This document shows positions 1-5,726 of a stretch of DNA of 18,681 nt, piece by piece. Each line of letters opens with the position of its first letter. Position 1 is the stretch's first letter. The notes under the pieces are model-generated. The model had not been told where the DNA came from. It saw only the letters and a list, made by a program, of their open reading frames with translations, and did no database searches. The position numbers and the translations under genes are program-made. This DNA is from CAYLPU01 sp964385635 (GTDB taxonomy: Bacteria > Chloroflexota > Anaerolineae > B4-G1): contig CAYLPU010000100.1 of the NCBI GenBank assembly GCA_964385635.1, positions 1-18,681 of the forward strand, given 5' to 3'.

Positions 1-47
1 AGGAGGTCAACTTCACACAGTACCTACTGGTGCAACTTTTGGGGTAA

Positions 48-404
48 ATATCCTGGCAACTCGAAGTCACCTTTCAGGAAGTGAGAACTCACCTGGGCGT
101 TGAGACCCAACGGCAGTGGTCGGATTGGGCTATTGCACGCACTACGCCTGCCTTGTTGGGCTTGTTCTCGCTGGTGACCCTGTTGGCTCACTGCTCGACA
201 CGACGAGGCAAGTTGCCCATTCGTCAGGCCGCTTGGTATGCCAAGTCCTTGCCGACTTTTTCGGATGCGTTGGCTGTCGTTCGGTACCACTTGTGGCAAG
301 CGATGAGTTTTCATACGTCAGTATCCGAGGCAGACATGCAAAAAGTGCCGCGCGTTTTGCTGAAGCGTTTCACCGATGCCCTGTGTTATGCGTCTCGACG
401 GTGA
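48..404 (+). pseudogene. C-terminal remnant of a DDE transposase (IS701/IS4-like)
   Basis: The plus-strand frame reads as the end of a DDE transposase: WQLEVTFQEVRTHLGVETQR, then QWSDWAIARTTPALLGLFSL and a short C-terminal tail ending at 402-404. The W-x-(L/I)-E-x-x-F-x-E-x-(R/K) pattern carries the catalytic glutamate of IS4-superfamily transposases. In this group it sits near the C-terminus, as here. The same frame has a TAA stop at 45-47, just upstream of the conserved tryptophan, and the bases before it do not translate into recognisable transposase. The rest of the enzyme is therefore either lost or beyond the window edge and out of frame. I call it a decayed insertion-sequence end that marks the left flank. 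The IS701 assignment is from memory of the family's C-terminal style and is less certain than the transposase call. Confidence 0.7.
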
Positions 405-652
405 TTTCGACCCGTTTGTACACCAAATTGCCCATTCTGGGCCTGGATTTGACAATCCGGGCGGAGCTAATGTTGTGTCTTGGAATTCCGGACAGATGAC
501 CTTTGGACAAAGTCCAGCTTAGGCCCTGCCTCAAGGGTCCTCAGAACTTGCCGGTAGCGCTCTGTCGTTCACATCTGACTGTTTTCGACGATCTGATCAA
601 AGCAAGAGACCCATCCTCCCACGCCAAGCCCCTTCTGCACACATCGCTCCTG
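405..652. other. Noncoding stretch downstream of the transposase remnant
   Basis: No convincing gene is visible on either strand. The plus-strand reading frame that runs through here has no domain and overlaps the minus-strand small genes beyond. A small palindrome (GGACAAAGTCC, about 506-516) could lie near the 3' end of the decayed insertion sequence, but no matching inverted terminal repeat was found in the window. Confidence 0.3.
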
Positions 653-877
653 CTACGGACGATATCGCCGTGGGCACTTCTCCCCTATCCCTGCCTTGTG
701 TCGGTAGAAGTAGGTTACCTGCCCATCCATCCTCCGCCGCTTGCGCTTCTTGACCGCTCCACCGCAGGATGGACAGACAGCCTCCTCCGGCGAGTCTGGC
801 CCGGCCAACACCAGCCGCCCCTTTACCATCGCTTCTCGCATTGTCTGGAACCCTATGCCAAGTCTGGCCGTCGCCAT
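653..877 (-). CDS. Small basic CPxCG-type zinc-ribbon-like protein (74 aa)
   Basis: Unrecognised small protein. The C-terminal half contains CPSCGG followed by a strongly basic stretch (KKRKRRRMDG), then YFYRHKAG and a further cysteine (EKCPRR). This gives a possible Cys2-His-Cys metal site typical of small nucleic-acid-binding ribbons. An in-frame stop lies about 20 bases before the ATG at 877, so the ORF cannot extend further. No strong Shine-Dalgarno precedes this ATG, and an internal ATG (MREAM or MVKGR) is a possible start. It lies about 95 bp downstream of the 69-residue VDMYDES gene on the same strand and may be co-transcribed. A role in nucleic-acid binding is inferred only from the cysteines and the charge. 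Confidence 0.5.
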   Translation of the reverse strand: MATARLGIGFQTMREAMVKGRLVLAGPDSPEEAVCPSCGGAVKKRKRRRMDGQVTYFYRHKAGIGEKCPRRYRP

Positions 878-972
878 ATCCCGCGGCGGGCAGACCTACA
901 GCCGCCGAGGATTGCGCCGACGGTGGGAAGATCATCCGGTGGTTTCGTCGTTGCCTGCTCTTCCCGCACAGG

Positions 973-1182
973 CTATTGTTCCGGCAGCGTCTCCAGCATC
1001 TTCAATAACTGGCTTCTCTGGCGTTCGGTCTTACTCTCCTGGAGTGCCGCGAGCATCCCGCGCAGTACGTCACGCTGCCCAGGTGTCAGCCGGGGCTGCC
1101 CCACAGCCTCCAGGCTCTCATCGTACATATCCACGAAAGTCGCGATGACTGTTTCCGTGTCGGGCTTCTGTCGCCTGGGCAT
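973..1182 (-). CDS. VDMYDES small protein, copy 1 (69 aa)
   Basis: Function unknown. The protein is charged, probably helical and free of cysteine. Its central motif FVDMYDESLEAVG is followed by LTPGQRDVLRGML. It is clearly homologous to the 70-residue protein at 16989-17201: both have T(D/E)..IA..FVDMYDESL..L..P.LT.GQR..LRG in the same order. GGGCAGGG lies 6-8 bases before the ATG and serves as the ribosome-binding site. A TATAAT-like element on the minus strand at 1295-1300 could supply transcription. The presence of a paralogue near the opposite end of the window, inverted, suggests a mobile-element accessory family. No enzymatic motif is visible. Confidence 0.65.
   Translation of the reverse strand: MPRRQKPDTETVIATFVDMYDESLEAVGQPRLTPGQRDVLRGMLAALQESKTERQRSQLLKMLETLPEQ
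1110..1139 (-). repeat. 30-bp sequence repeated inverted at 17029-17058
   Basis: The bases coding for FVDMYDESL in the two small paralogues are identical over 30 positions (CTTTCGTGGATATGTACGAT followed by GAGAGCCTGG), although the flanking codons have diverged. The two copies lie in opposite orientation 15.9 kb apart. Confidence 0.85.
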
Positions 1183-1475
1183 TTCGATATCCCTGCCCGG
1201 CGCGTCTGGTTGCCAGGCAGCGTCGGAGGTTGCTTGAATTGTCCGGTATTGCCGTCCAGATGGAGTTGGCTGTGCCGCCGGTCTCGTGGGCTCTATTATA
1301 CTCGTATCGTGGAATCAGAAAAGTGGCGATCGGCTCGCCCGGTCTCACTCGGGTAGCGCAGGGGACCACGTAGTACCTCAGCGCCTGCTTCCCCGGCTAT
1401 GTTGGCCACTTCTTCGGCGTTGGCGGGATGCAGGAACTCCATCAGTTTATTCTCCCGTGGGGGTCATCGTCAGGT
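1183..1475. other. Noncoding spacer with a degenerate copy of the element's promoter box
   Basis: No supported gene. Positions 1295-1329 contain TATAAT on the minus strand, a CGATACGAG string like the -10 flank of the 5510 promoter, and AAAAGTGGCGA on the plus strand as in the 5580 promoter. The order and spacing differ from the functional-looking copies. It reads as a rearranged or decayed version of the shared promoter, possibly still driving the small gene at 1182. Confidence 0.35.
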
Positions 1476-1673
1476 CTACTGATCCTGCTCCAGCGATGCG
1501 AAATAGTGCAAGAGCAGCCGATGGATGAAGATGTAGCCGCCACCAATCTTGCGTAGGAAGATGCGGTCGGTGGCGTAGTCGAGGAAGCGGTCGAGGTTCC
1601 AAGGGATGTAACCGCCGCAGCAGAGAACAAAGCGTAGAGTGAGGTGCTGAATAACAGCCCAACCTCCAAGCAT
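1476..1673 (-). pseudogene. C-terminal remnant of a NACHT/STAND-type NTPase
   Basis: This minus-strand frame holds a run typical of the extreme C-terminus of bacterial NACHT proteins: GGWAVIQHLTLRF, a short gap, GYIPWNLDRFLDYA, then RKIGGGYIFIHRLLLHYFAS. In the family the final part (FIHRLLxxYFA) closes a large protein of many hundred residues. Only about 65 residues remain, and there is no NTPase domain upstream within the same frame. STAND/NACHT proteins commonly serve in signalling or anti-phage defence, so this is most likely the residue of a deleted or displaced defence gene. The assignment comes from pattern memory, not from a search. Confidence 0.55.
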
Positions 1674-1681
1674 TAGTGCGC

Positions 1682-1828
1682 TCAGCCCACATTTCGCACT
1701 TTCGAAGGCCAGTTCCGACCGTAGAGGGCAACCACTGTGTCCAAGCCGGCCTGGGCGCGGGTGATCCGCCCATCGCCGGGCTCGTAGGCCGCCAGGTTCT
1801 CCCGATCCAAGGCCCCATCTACCAACAC
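1682..1828 (-). CDS. Possible 48-residue ORF downstream of the HTH gene
   Basis: A GTG codon at 1828 is preceded by AGGAGG with a five-base spacer, which is an ideal ribosome-binding site. The product is acidic to neutral and contains DGALDRENLAAYEPGDGR and YGRNWPSKVRNVG, with no recognised domain. It begins 32 bp after the stop of the SANT/HTH gene on the same strand and ends shortly before the NACHT remnant. The same frame stays open far upstream through the end of the HTH gene, so it could be a coincidental open frame or the out-of-frame tail of a longer ancestral protein. The ribosome-binding site is the main argument for a real gene. Confidence 0.35.
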   Translation of the reverse strand: MLVDGALDRENLAAYEPGDGRITRAQAGLDTVVALYGRNWPSKVRNVG

Positions 1829-1860
1829 CTGCGCCTCCTCATCTCCAAAGCCGGCAGCGG

Positions 1861-3060
1861 TCAGGTCAGCGATTGCACCAGCCCGGCCTTGGGCAATCTC
1901 CTCCAGGGCAGCGGGTCTACGCCCAGCCCGCGCAATTCCCTGTACAGCATTGGGAGGCGCGAGGGAGACAATTCTCTTCCGCGCCCCTGGCCGGTTGTCA
2001 GCAACCGCCTGGTCAGCGGATGCGCGCGACCCAGGCGAAACGCAGCCCAGGTCCACAGCACGCCCCGGACGCACGCGGCCTGAACCGGGGACAGGGTCTC
2101 GCCCGCCGCGAAGCGGTCCATCGCTTGCGCCAGGGTGGCGAACCGATCCCGGTACAGCCACCACTTGGCCAAGAGACGCCCACTCTCCGAGCGATACCGC
2201 ACTCCTTCCAAATCGTACTTGCCGATGAGCCAGGGGATTTCCCCTCTGCGATGCAACATCGTCAGCCGAGCACTGACTTGGAACTTAGGCAACGACATCA
2301 ATCCGCCTATGGCGGGCAGGGAAAGCCCAACCGCTCTGGCCAGGATCATGAAGGCATCGCCTTCTTCCGACCAATCCAGCTCGTGGCCTGACCCCCGCCC
2401 CTTGGGAAAGTGGATCCGCTCGGCGTCCGAGCGGCGAATCCACCAATTGCCCCACTTCACGGCCGGCAGCCGCCCGGCGCGGATGAATCGGTTGACGTCT
2501 GTGTGCCGGACATCGTGCATCGCGGCTACCTGCCCGGGGGCGAGCCACTCATCGCCCCAGCGCTCGACCGCCAGGGCCACCAGCCGTGCCAGGTGCGGGT
2601 CGCGCACTCGCTCAGGCCGAAAGAGAATCCAGTGCTCCGGTTTGACGGCGAATCGCTTCAAGTCCTCGACCCGGATGCGCCACACCATCCTGCCGTTTCG
2701 GAACGGCAGCAGGTGCGCCGGCAACCACCTGTGCCTGATCCATTTGCACACGGCGTGAACATCCTTGTCGAGCATCTTCGCTGCCTGGTTCGCCGTTACA
2801 TAGCCGGGGGTCTTCGTGGGAGCCGGCAACCCCAGGTCACGCTTCCAGCGCAGGCGCACGGCCACCCAGGTGCGCCCAACGTGGCGTGCAATCTCTTCCT
2901 CAGAGAGAAAGCCCAGGTTCAGTCGGAGGAAGTCGTCCTCCTGCTCGCTCCACGGCAGCGGCTTGCGCCGGGGAGCAGCCACTGCCCCCGCCAGCGCCCA
3001 CTGGACGATGCTGGCTACGTCTGCTGTATCTGGCATCGTGGATGTAGACATCATACTCAT
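1861..3060 (-). CDS. Multi-domain DNA-binding protein: SANT/Myb-like plus two helix-turn-helix modules (399 aa)
   Basis: Probable sequence-specific DNA-binding protein with no catalytic motif. Residues about 35-80 form a SANT/Myb-like or GcrA-like unit (PWSEQEDDFLRLNLGFLSEE, then IARHVGRTWVAVRLRWKRDL). Residues about 86-135 are an excisionase/MerR-like helix-turn-helix (YVTANQAAKMLDKDVHAVCK, then WIRHRWLPAHLLP). Residues about 170-215 repeat that fold (WLAPGQVAAMHDVRHTDVNR, then AGRLPAVKWGNWWIRRSD). The C-terminal half is arginine-rich and unassigned. GAGGG lies about seven bases before the ATG at 3060. It starts 13 bp after the ParB-like stop, so it is the last clear gene of the leftward operon. 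It may act as an operon regulator, an accessory partition protein or a replication-site binder. The domain calls are by eye. Confidence 0.7.
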   Translation of the reverse strand: MSMMSTSTMPDTADVASIVQWALAGAVAAPRRKPLPWSEQEDDFLRLNLGFLSEEEIARHVGRTWVAVRLRWKRDLGLPAPTKTPGYVTANQAAKMLDKDVHAVCKWIRHRWLPAHLLPFRNGRMVWRIRVEDLKRFAVKPEHWILFRPERVRDPHLARLVALAVERWGDEWLAPGQVAAMHDVRHTDVNRFIRAGRLPAVKWGNWWIRRSDAERIHFPKGRGSGHELDWSEEGDAFMILARAVGLSLPAIGGLMSLPKFQVSARLTMLHRRGEIPWLIGKYDLEGVRYRSESGRLLAKWWLYRDRFATLAQAMDRFAAGETLSPVQAACVRGVLWTWAAFRLGRAHPLTRRLLTTGQGRGRELSPSRLPMLYRELRGLGVDPLPWRRLPKAGLVQSLT

Positions 3061-3073
3061 TGTTCGCCCTCAG

Positions 3074-4102
3074 TTAGTTCCTTCGACCCACCTGCCGCAC
3101 GATGCGCTGAAGCAGTGCGATCAGTGCGCAGGCACCGCAGATTGTCTCGACGTCCCGCACACCACAAGTCGCGCAGGTGCCCTCGACAGATTGTGCCACC
3201 TCTGCCCACGTCGGCATGGGGATTCCGGCGCGCGAGAGGTTGTCCCCATCCAGTCCTGCTCGTTCTTGGAAGACACCCCATCCTGGTTCCTCCCTACCCT
3301 CACACTTCGAGCACTCCCCGCAGGCGAACGCTGCTCCCTGCTGCAGCAATCCCCACGGGATAGGCTGGTGATCCTCTGGTGGCAGCCCTGCCTCCAGCGC
3401 ACCCTCCAGGGCGGGGACATATTCCCTGCCCTCTCGCGCCGCCTGTTGGACCTTCATCTTCCGTTCCAGCCTTCCCCGGACGCGGGTGCAGATGGATTTG
3501 ATGAGCGGGATGTCGGCCCGGCGCTCTGCCAGGGCTTTGGCCGTCTCCGCCCGTGTTCTGGAGTCCGGGATGGAGAGCAGCGCCTTAACCGCGGCGCGGC
3601 CACGGGGAAGCCGCCCCGCCGCGACCAGGTCTTGGATTTCCGGCTCCAGTTTCAGAAGCAGGAGCCGGTCGTTGATCGTTGCCGAGGCCACGCCGGTTTC
3701 CCGTGCCAACCGCGCCCGGGTCATCCCCGGCTCCTGGAGCAGCCTCTGGTAGTGGATGGCTTCCGAGACCGGGTCCGGGGCCGCCCGCACCAGGTTCTCG
3801 GCCACCATGTCAAGGAGTTGCTCGGCCTCCTCCTTCTGCCGGATGATCACCGGCAGCAGGGGAGCCTCGTCGACCAGGTGACGGGCCGCGGTCAGCCGCA
3901 GGTTACCGACCACGATCTGCACGTGGCCGTTCACCTGGACGCCAATCAGAGGCTCGATCACCCCCCTCGCCTTGATCGAGGTCGCCATCCGCTCCACCTC
4001 GTGCTGCGGGTAGATGCGCCGCATGTTGCGCGGGTGTATCCGCAGCTTCGCGTGGGGCAGATATTGGACTGTCTCTTGCTCTTGTTGAGTCATCGTGGGC
4101 AT
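3074..4102 (-). CDS. ParB/Srx-fold nuclease-partition family protein with C-terminal cysteine clusters (342 aa)
   Basis: ParB-like DNA-binding protein, probably for partition, replication control or regulation of the element. The N-terminal ParB/sulfiredoxin fold shows residues such as RIHPRNMRR, the block MATSIKARGVIEPLIGVQ, and a box II variant VGNLRLTAARHL (family consensus G.RR..A). These are followed by a helix-turn-helix (MTRARLARETGVASATINDR). The C-terminal third is unusual: CGECSKC near residue 260 and CATCG...CGAC near 309-324 could bind zinc. Two ATGs are possible. The one at 4093 (MTQQ) has AGAGAGG ten bases upstream and may be the true start. It follows the 139-residue gene by six bases, so translation is likely coupled. 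No ParA is visible in the window. Confidence 0.8.
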   Translation of the reverse strand: MPTMTQQEQETVQYLPHAKLRIHPRNMRRIYPQHEVERMATSIKARGVIEPLIGVQVNGHVQIVVGNLRLTAARHLVDEAPLLPVIIRQKEEAEQLLDMVAENLVRAAPDPVSEAIHYQRLLQEPGMTRARLARETGVASATINDRLLLLKLEPEIQDLVAAGRLPRGRAAVKALLSIPDSRTRAETAKALAERRADIPLIKSICTRVRGRLERKMKVQQAAREGREYVPALEGALEAGLPPEDHQPIPWGLLQQGAAFACGECSKCEGREEPGWGVFQERAGLDGDNLSRAGIPMPTWAEVAQSVEGTCATCGVRDVETICGACALIALLQRIVRQVGRRN

Positions 4103-4108
4103 ACCTCT

Positions 4109-4528
4109 CTAATGGCAGGGCAGAGCCAGTTGAACTTTTCCTCTCTGCTGTTGTTCATCCTGCTGCGCTGCCTGTGGCGCGTAGGCGGCCAGTCCAGGCT
4201 TCTTCCAAAGGCGTTTGACCAAGTCAAACACCTCATTCCAAAACGGAATCTTCGCCCACGTCGGGCCGCCGAAGATGAACGCAGTACATACGACGACTGT
4301 GATGGGATCGTTGCCCATCACCAAGGCGCTTCCGACCAGTCCCTCGATGTATAGCGTTTCGCCGGATTGCTCGTAGCGGTAGTCCCATTGCAGAGCCTGG
4401 GCCAGGGCCTCGAATTCGCTCAGGGCCTGCACATCGCATGCCGCAACGCGCAGGCAGCGTTCGGCCATCTCCAGTGTCTTGGCGTCGGGTTCCTTTTTCC
4501 TGTTCCTGGGCTTCCGTTTCTTGGACAT
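4109..4528 (-). CDS. Hypothetical protein, basic N-terminus (139 aa)
   Basis: Function unknown. The start chosen is ATG 4528 (MSKKRKPRNRKKEPD), because the longer open frame upstream translates to low-complexity arginine/glycine sequence typical of a GC-rich shadow. The first 12 residues are very basic and could contact nucleic acid. A soluble alpha/beta core follows (LEMAERCLRVAACDVQALSE, FEALAQALQWDYRYEQSGET). One hydrophobic stretch, GNDPITVVVCTAFIFGGP, is too short and too punctuated for a confident membrane helix. The tail is glutamine-rich. It sits between the EEIPF protein and the ParB-like gene in the same operon, which suggests a DNA-maintenance role by association only. Confidence 0.6.
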   Translation of the reverse strand: MSKKRKPRNRKKEPDAKTLEMAERCLRVAACDVQALSEFEALAQALQWDYRYEQSGETLYIEGLVGSALVMGNDPITVVVCTAFIFGGPTWAKIPFWNEVFDLVKRLWKKPGLAAYAPQAAQQDEQQQRGKVQLALPCH

Positions 4529-4554
4529 AGCATCTCGCTGTCGAATACGCTGGC

Positions 4555-4597
4555 GGCGGTGGGGAGGGCGAGGGGCTTGCCCTGCCCCCCCTCCGCC
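4555..4597. other. GC-rich imperfect hairpin between operon genes
   Basis: Between the EEIPF gene and the 139-residue gene the sequence can fold as GGCGGTGGGGAGGGC against GCCCTGCCCCCCCTCCGCC with a short loop, with a few mismatches and one or two bulges. There is no U-tract, so it is not a standard terminator. It could attenuate or stabilise the operon transcript. Confidence 0.35.
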
Positions 4598-4614
4598 GTC
4601 AGGTTCTCGGCCGG

Positions 4615-5460
4615 CTAGAAGGGAATTTCCTCGGCTTCCGCAGCCTCGCCGTTCGGCTCCTCGACCCCGGCCTCTGCCGCTGGCGCCGCTGGGTCTGGCA
4701 CGTTCTTCCACCTCTCAGCCCACGCCTGGGCATCGTTCCACAGGGTGGCGGCCCGGTCGAGGGCCTCCTGCCCGACGAAGAGGCTGCGCAGTAGCTCGCG
4801 GCGCTGCTCGGTGTTCTTCACGGCCTCTGTGTCCCAGCCAGGAACGGGTGGGGTGATGAAGCTGGCCGCACCCTGCTGTCCCACCTCGACATGATCCCCG
4901 GCCTCGACGGGCATCCAGAAGGCATAGAGGGGGAACTTCTTTTTCGCCAGGGCCGACGCCGGGGCGACGACTTGCTGGCGGAAGGCGTTGAGCGTGTTGT
5001 TGAAGTAGCGGGTTGCCAGGCCGGAGAAGGTGAGCATCACGGGGGTCAGGGTGTCGAAGTCCTCGACCAGCACCAGCGCCTGCATCTTGCCCCGGGCTCC
5101 TGCGCGGTAGTCGTTGTGATACACCGACTGCCCGCCCATCAGGGTCATCCAGCGGAAGCGGGTGGCCAACACCGCGACACTCAACTGATTGGTGAGAAAC
5201 GCATCGGTCTCCTTGCCGCCCTTGTGGATGATGGGGCCGGAGGCGAAGGAGTCGGGCACGACGCCGTCGGCGCTGGCGGCGGCGAACTGCTCGACGGGCA
5301 TCCCGAAGCCGCCGCTTGCCAGTACCTCGTGTACCCGCTTCAGGCCAGTGTTTCCGTTGATCCACTGGATGAACGGGAACGTCGGGGTAGCCTGGGCGTG
5401 TTCCTCCTGCACGTCCACGTCCTCCCAGGGGTCACGCGCTTGGTCTTGTTTCTTCGTCAT
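4615..5460 (-). CDS. Candidate single-stranded-DNA-binding-type protein with EEIPF C-terminal tip (281 aa)
   Basis: No confident family name. The last residues, after a proline/alanine/glutamate-rich linker, are EAAEAEEIPF. This is the acidic tip with terminal IPF that bacterial SSB proteins use to recruit repair and replication partners. The body begins with an acidic segment (DPWEDVDVQEE), then FPFIQWINGNTG, and has aromatic- and glycine-rich segments (RWMTLMGGQSVYHNDYRAG, TFSGLATRYFNNTLNAF) suited to nucleic-acid contact. It is larger than classical SSB (about 150-180 aa), and I do not see a standard OB-fold signature. It is the first gene of the leftward operon, driven by the promoter at 5510-5542, with AGGAGG just before the ATG. 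An analogue of SSB for the element is inferred from the tail and the ParB-containing operon. DUF5895-like proteins are one alternative. Confidence 0.65.
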   Translation of the reverse strand: MTKKQDQARDPWEDVDVQEEHAQATPTFPFIQWINGNTGLKRVHEVLASGGFGMPVEQFAAASADGVVPDSFASGPIIHKGGKETDAFLTNQLSVAVLATRFRWMTLMGGQSVYHNDYRAGARGKMQALVLVEDFDTLTPVMLTFSGLATRYFNNTLNAFRQQVVAPASALAKKKFPLYAFWMPVEAGDHVEVGQQGAASFITPPVPGWDTEAVKNTEQRRELLRSLFVGQEALDRAATLWNDAQAWAERWKNVPDPAAPAAEAGVEEPNGEAAEAEEIPF

Positions 5461-5509
5461 TTTGTACCTCCTATCAGTCTCTAGTCTTAGTCTTCGGCTC
5501 TACTCTCGT

Positions 5510-5542
5510 ATCATAAACGGAAACCAGTGCCAATTCTCGCCA
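5510..5542 (-). promoter_or_regulatory. Shared-motif promoter of the leftward DNA-handling operon
   Basis: Read on the minus strand: TGGCGA (5542-5537), a 21-base spacer ending in CCGTT, then TATGAT (5515-5510) followed by ACGAGAG. It is nearly identical in layout to the sites at 5580 and 6364. The TGGCGA box is preceded by GGGAAAAG. It lies about 50 bp before the ATG at 5460. Confidence 0.7.
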
Positions 5543-5583
5543 CTTTTCCCGGACTTGTAGAAAACTCGCATGGGAAAAGTGGC
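5539..5583. repeat. Perfect 12-bp inverted repeat joining two divergent promoters
   Basis: GCCACTTTTCCC (5539-5550) is repeated inverted as GGGAAAAGTGGC (5572-5583) with 21 bases between. Each arm contains most of the TGGCGA box of one promoter. The arrangement suits a regulator that binds as two units and controls both directions. Confidence 0.75.
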
Positions 5584-5612
5584 GAAATTCGGACCTTCTG
5601 TACGTTTATAAT
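5580..5612 (+). promoter_or_regulatory. Shared-motif promoter of the radical-SAM gene
   Basis: TGGCGA (5580-5585), a 21-base spacer ending in TACGTT, then TATAAT (5607-5612) and ACGAAG. The -10 is a perfect consensus, but no TTGACA lies at 16-18 bases. The TGGCGA box occupies the region just upstream of and overlapping the usual -35 position. Confidence 0.75.
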
Positions 5613-5647
5613 ACGAAGTCCATAGAGGTTAAAATGTCTCAATTGAA

Positions 5648-5725
5648 ATGTCTCAAGACGAACTTCACAGAATCGCCGCCCGCATCCACAACCACTGCAG
5701 AAGGCGGCGATACGGGAGGCGATGA
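5648..5725 (+). CDS. Possible 25-residue leader ORF
   Basis: An ATG at 5648 opens a 25-residue basic peptide (MSQDELHRIAARIHNHC, then RRRRYGRR). Its TGA ends one base before the ATG of the radical-SAM gene at 5727. The composition looks like natural protein rather than random frame, and the stop/start arrangement would allow translational coupling. No clear Shine-Dalgarno of its own is present. The nine bases ATGTCTCAA occur twice here (5634 and 5648), which complicates the start choice. Confidence 0.3.
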   Translation: MSQDELHRIAARIHNHCRRRRYGRR

Positions 5726-5726
5726 G

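Noticed and set aside
503..1237. 244-codon open frame on the plus strand
   Set aside because: Overlaps the two minus-strand small genes, one of which has a clear paralogue. The translation is serine/arginine/leucine-rich with no motif.
2410..3363. 317-codon open frame on the plus strand
   Set aside because: Antisense to the SANT/HTH gene, no domain, proline/arginine-rich composition.
2816..4354. 512-codon open frame on the plus strand
   Set aside because: It lies antisense to the ParB-like and 139-residue genes, which carry clear motifs and ribosome-binding sites. Its product is low-complexity Arg/Pro/Leu typical of GC-rich shadows.
4529..4711. N-terminal extension of the 139-residue gene
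   Set aside because: The 61 extra residues are Arg/Gly-rich, overlap the EEIPF gene's 3' end in another frame and include the GC hairpin. ATG 4528 is the sensible start.
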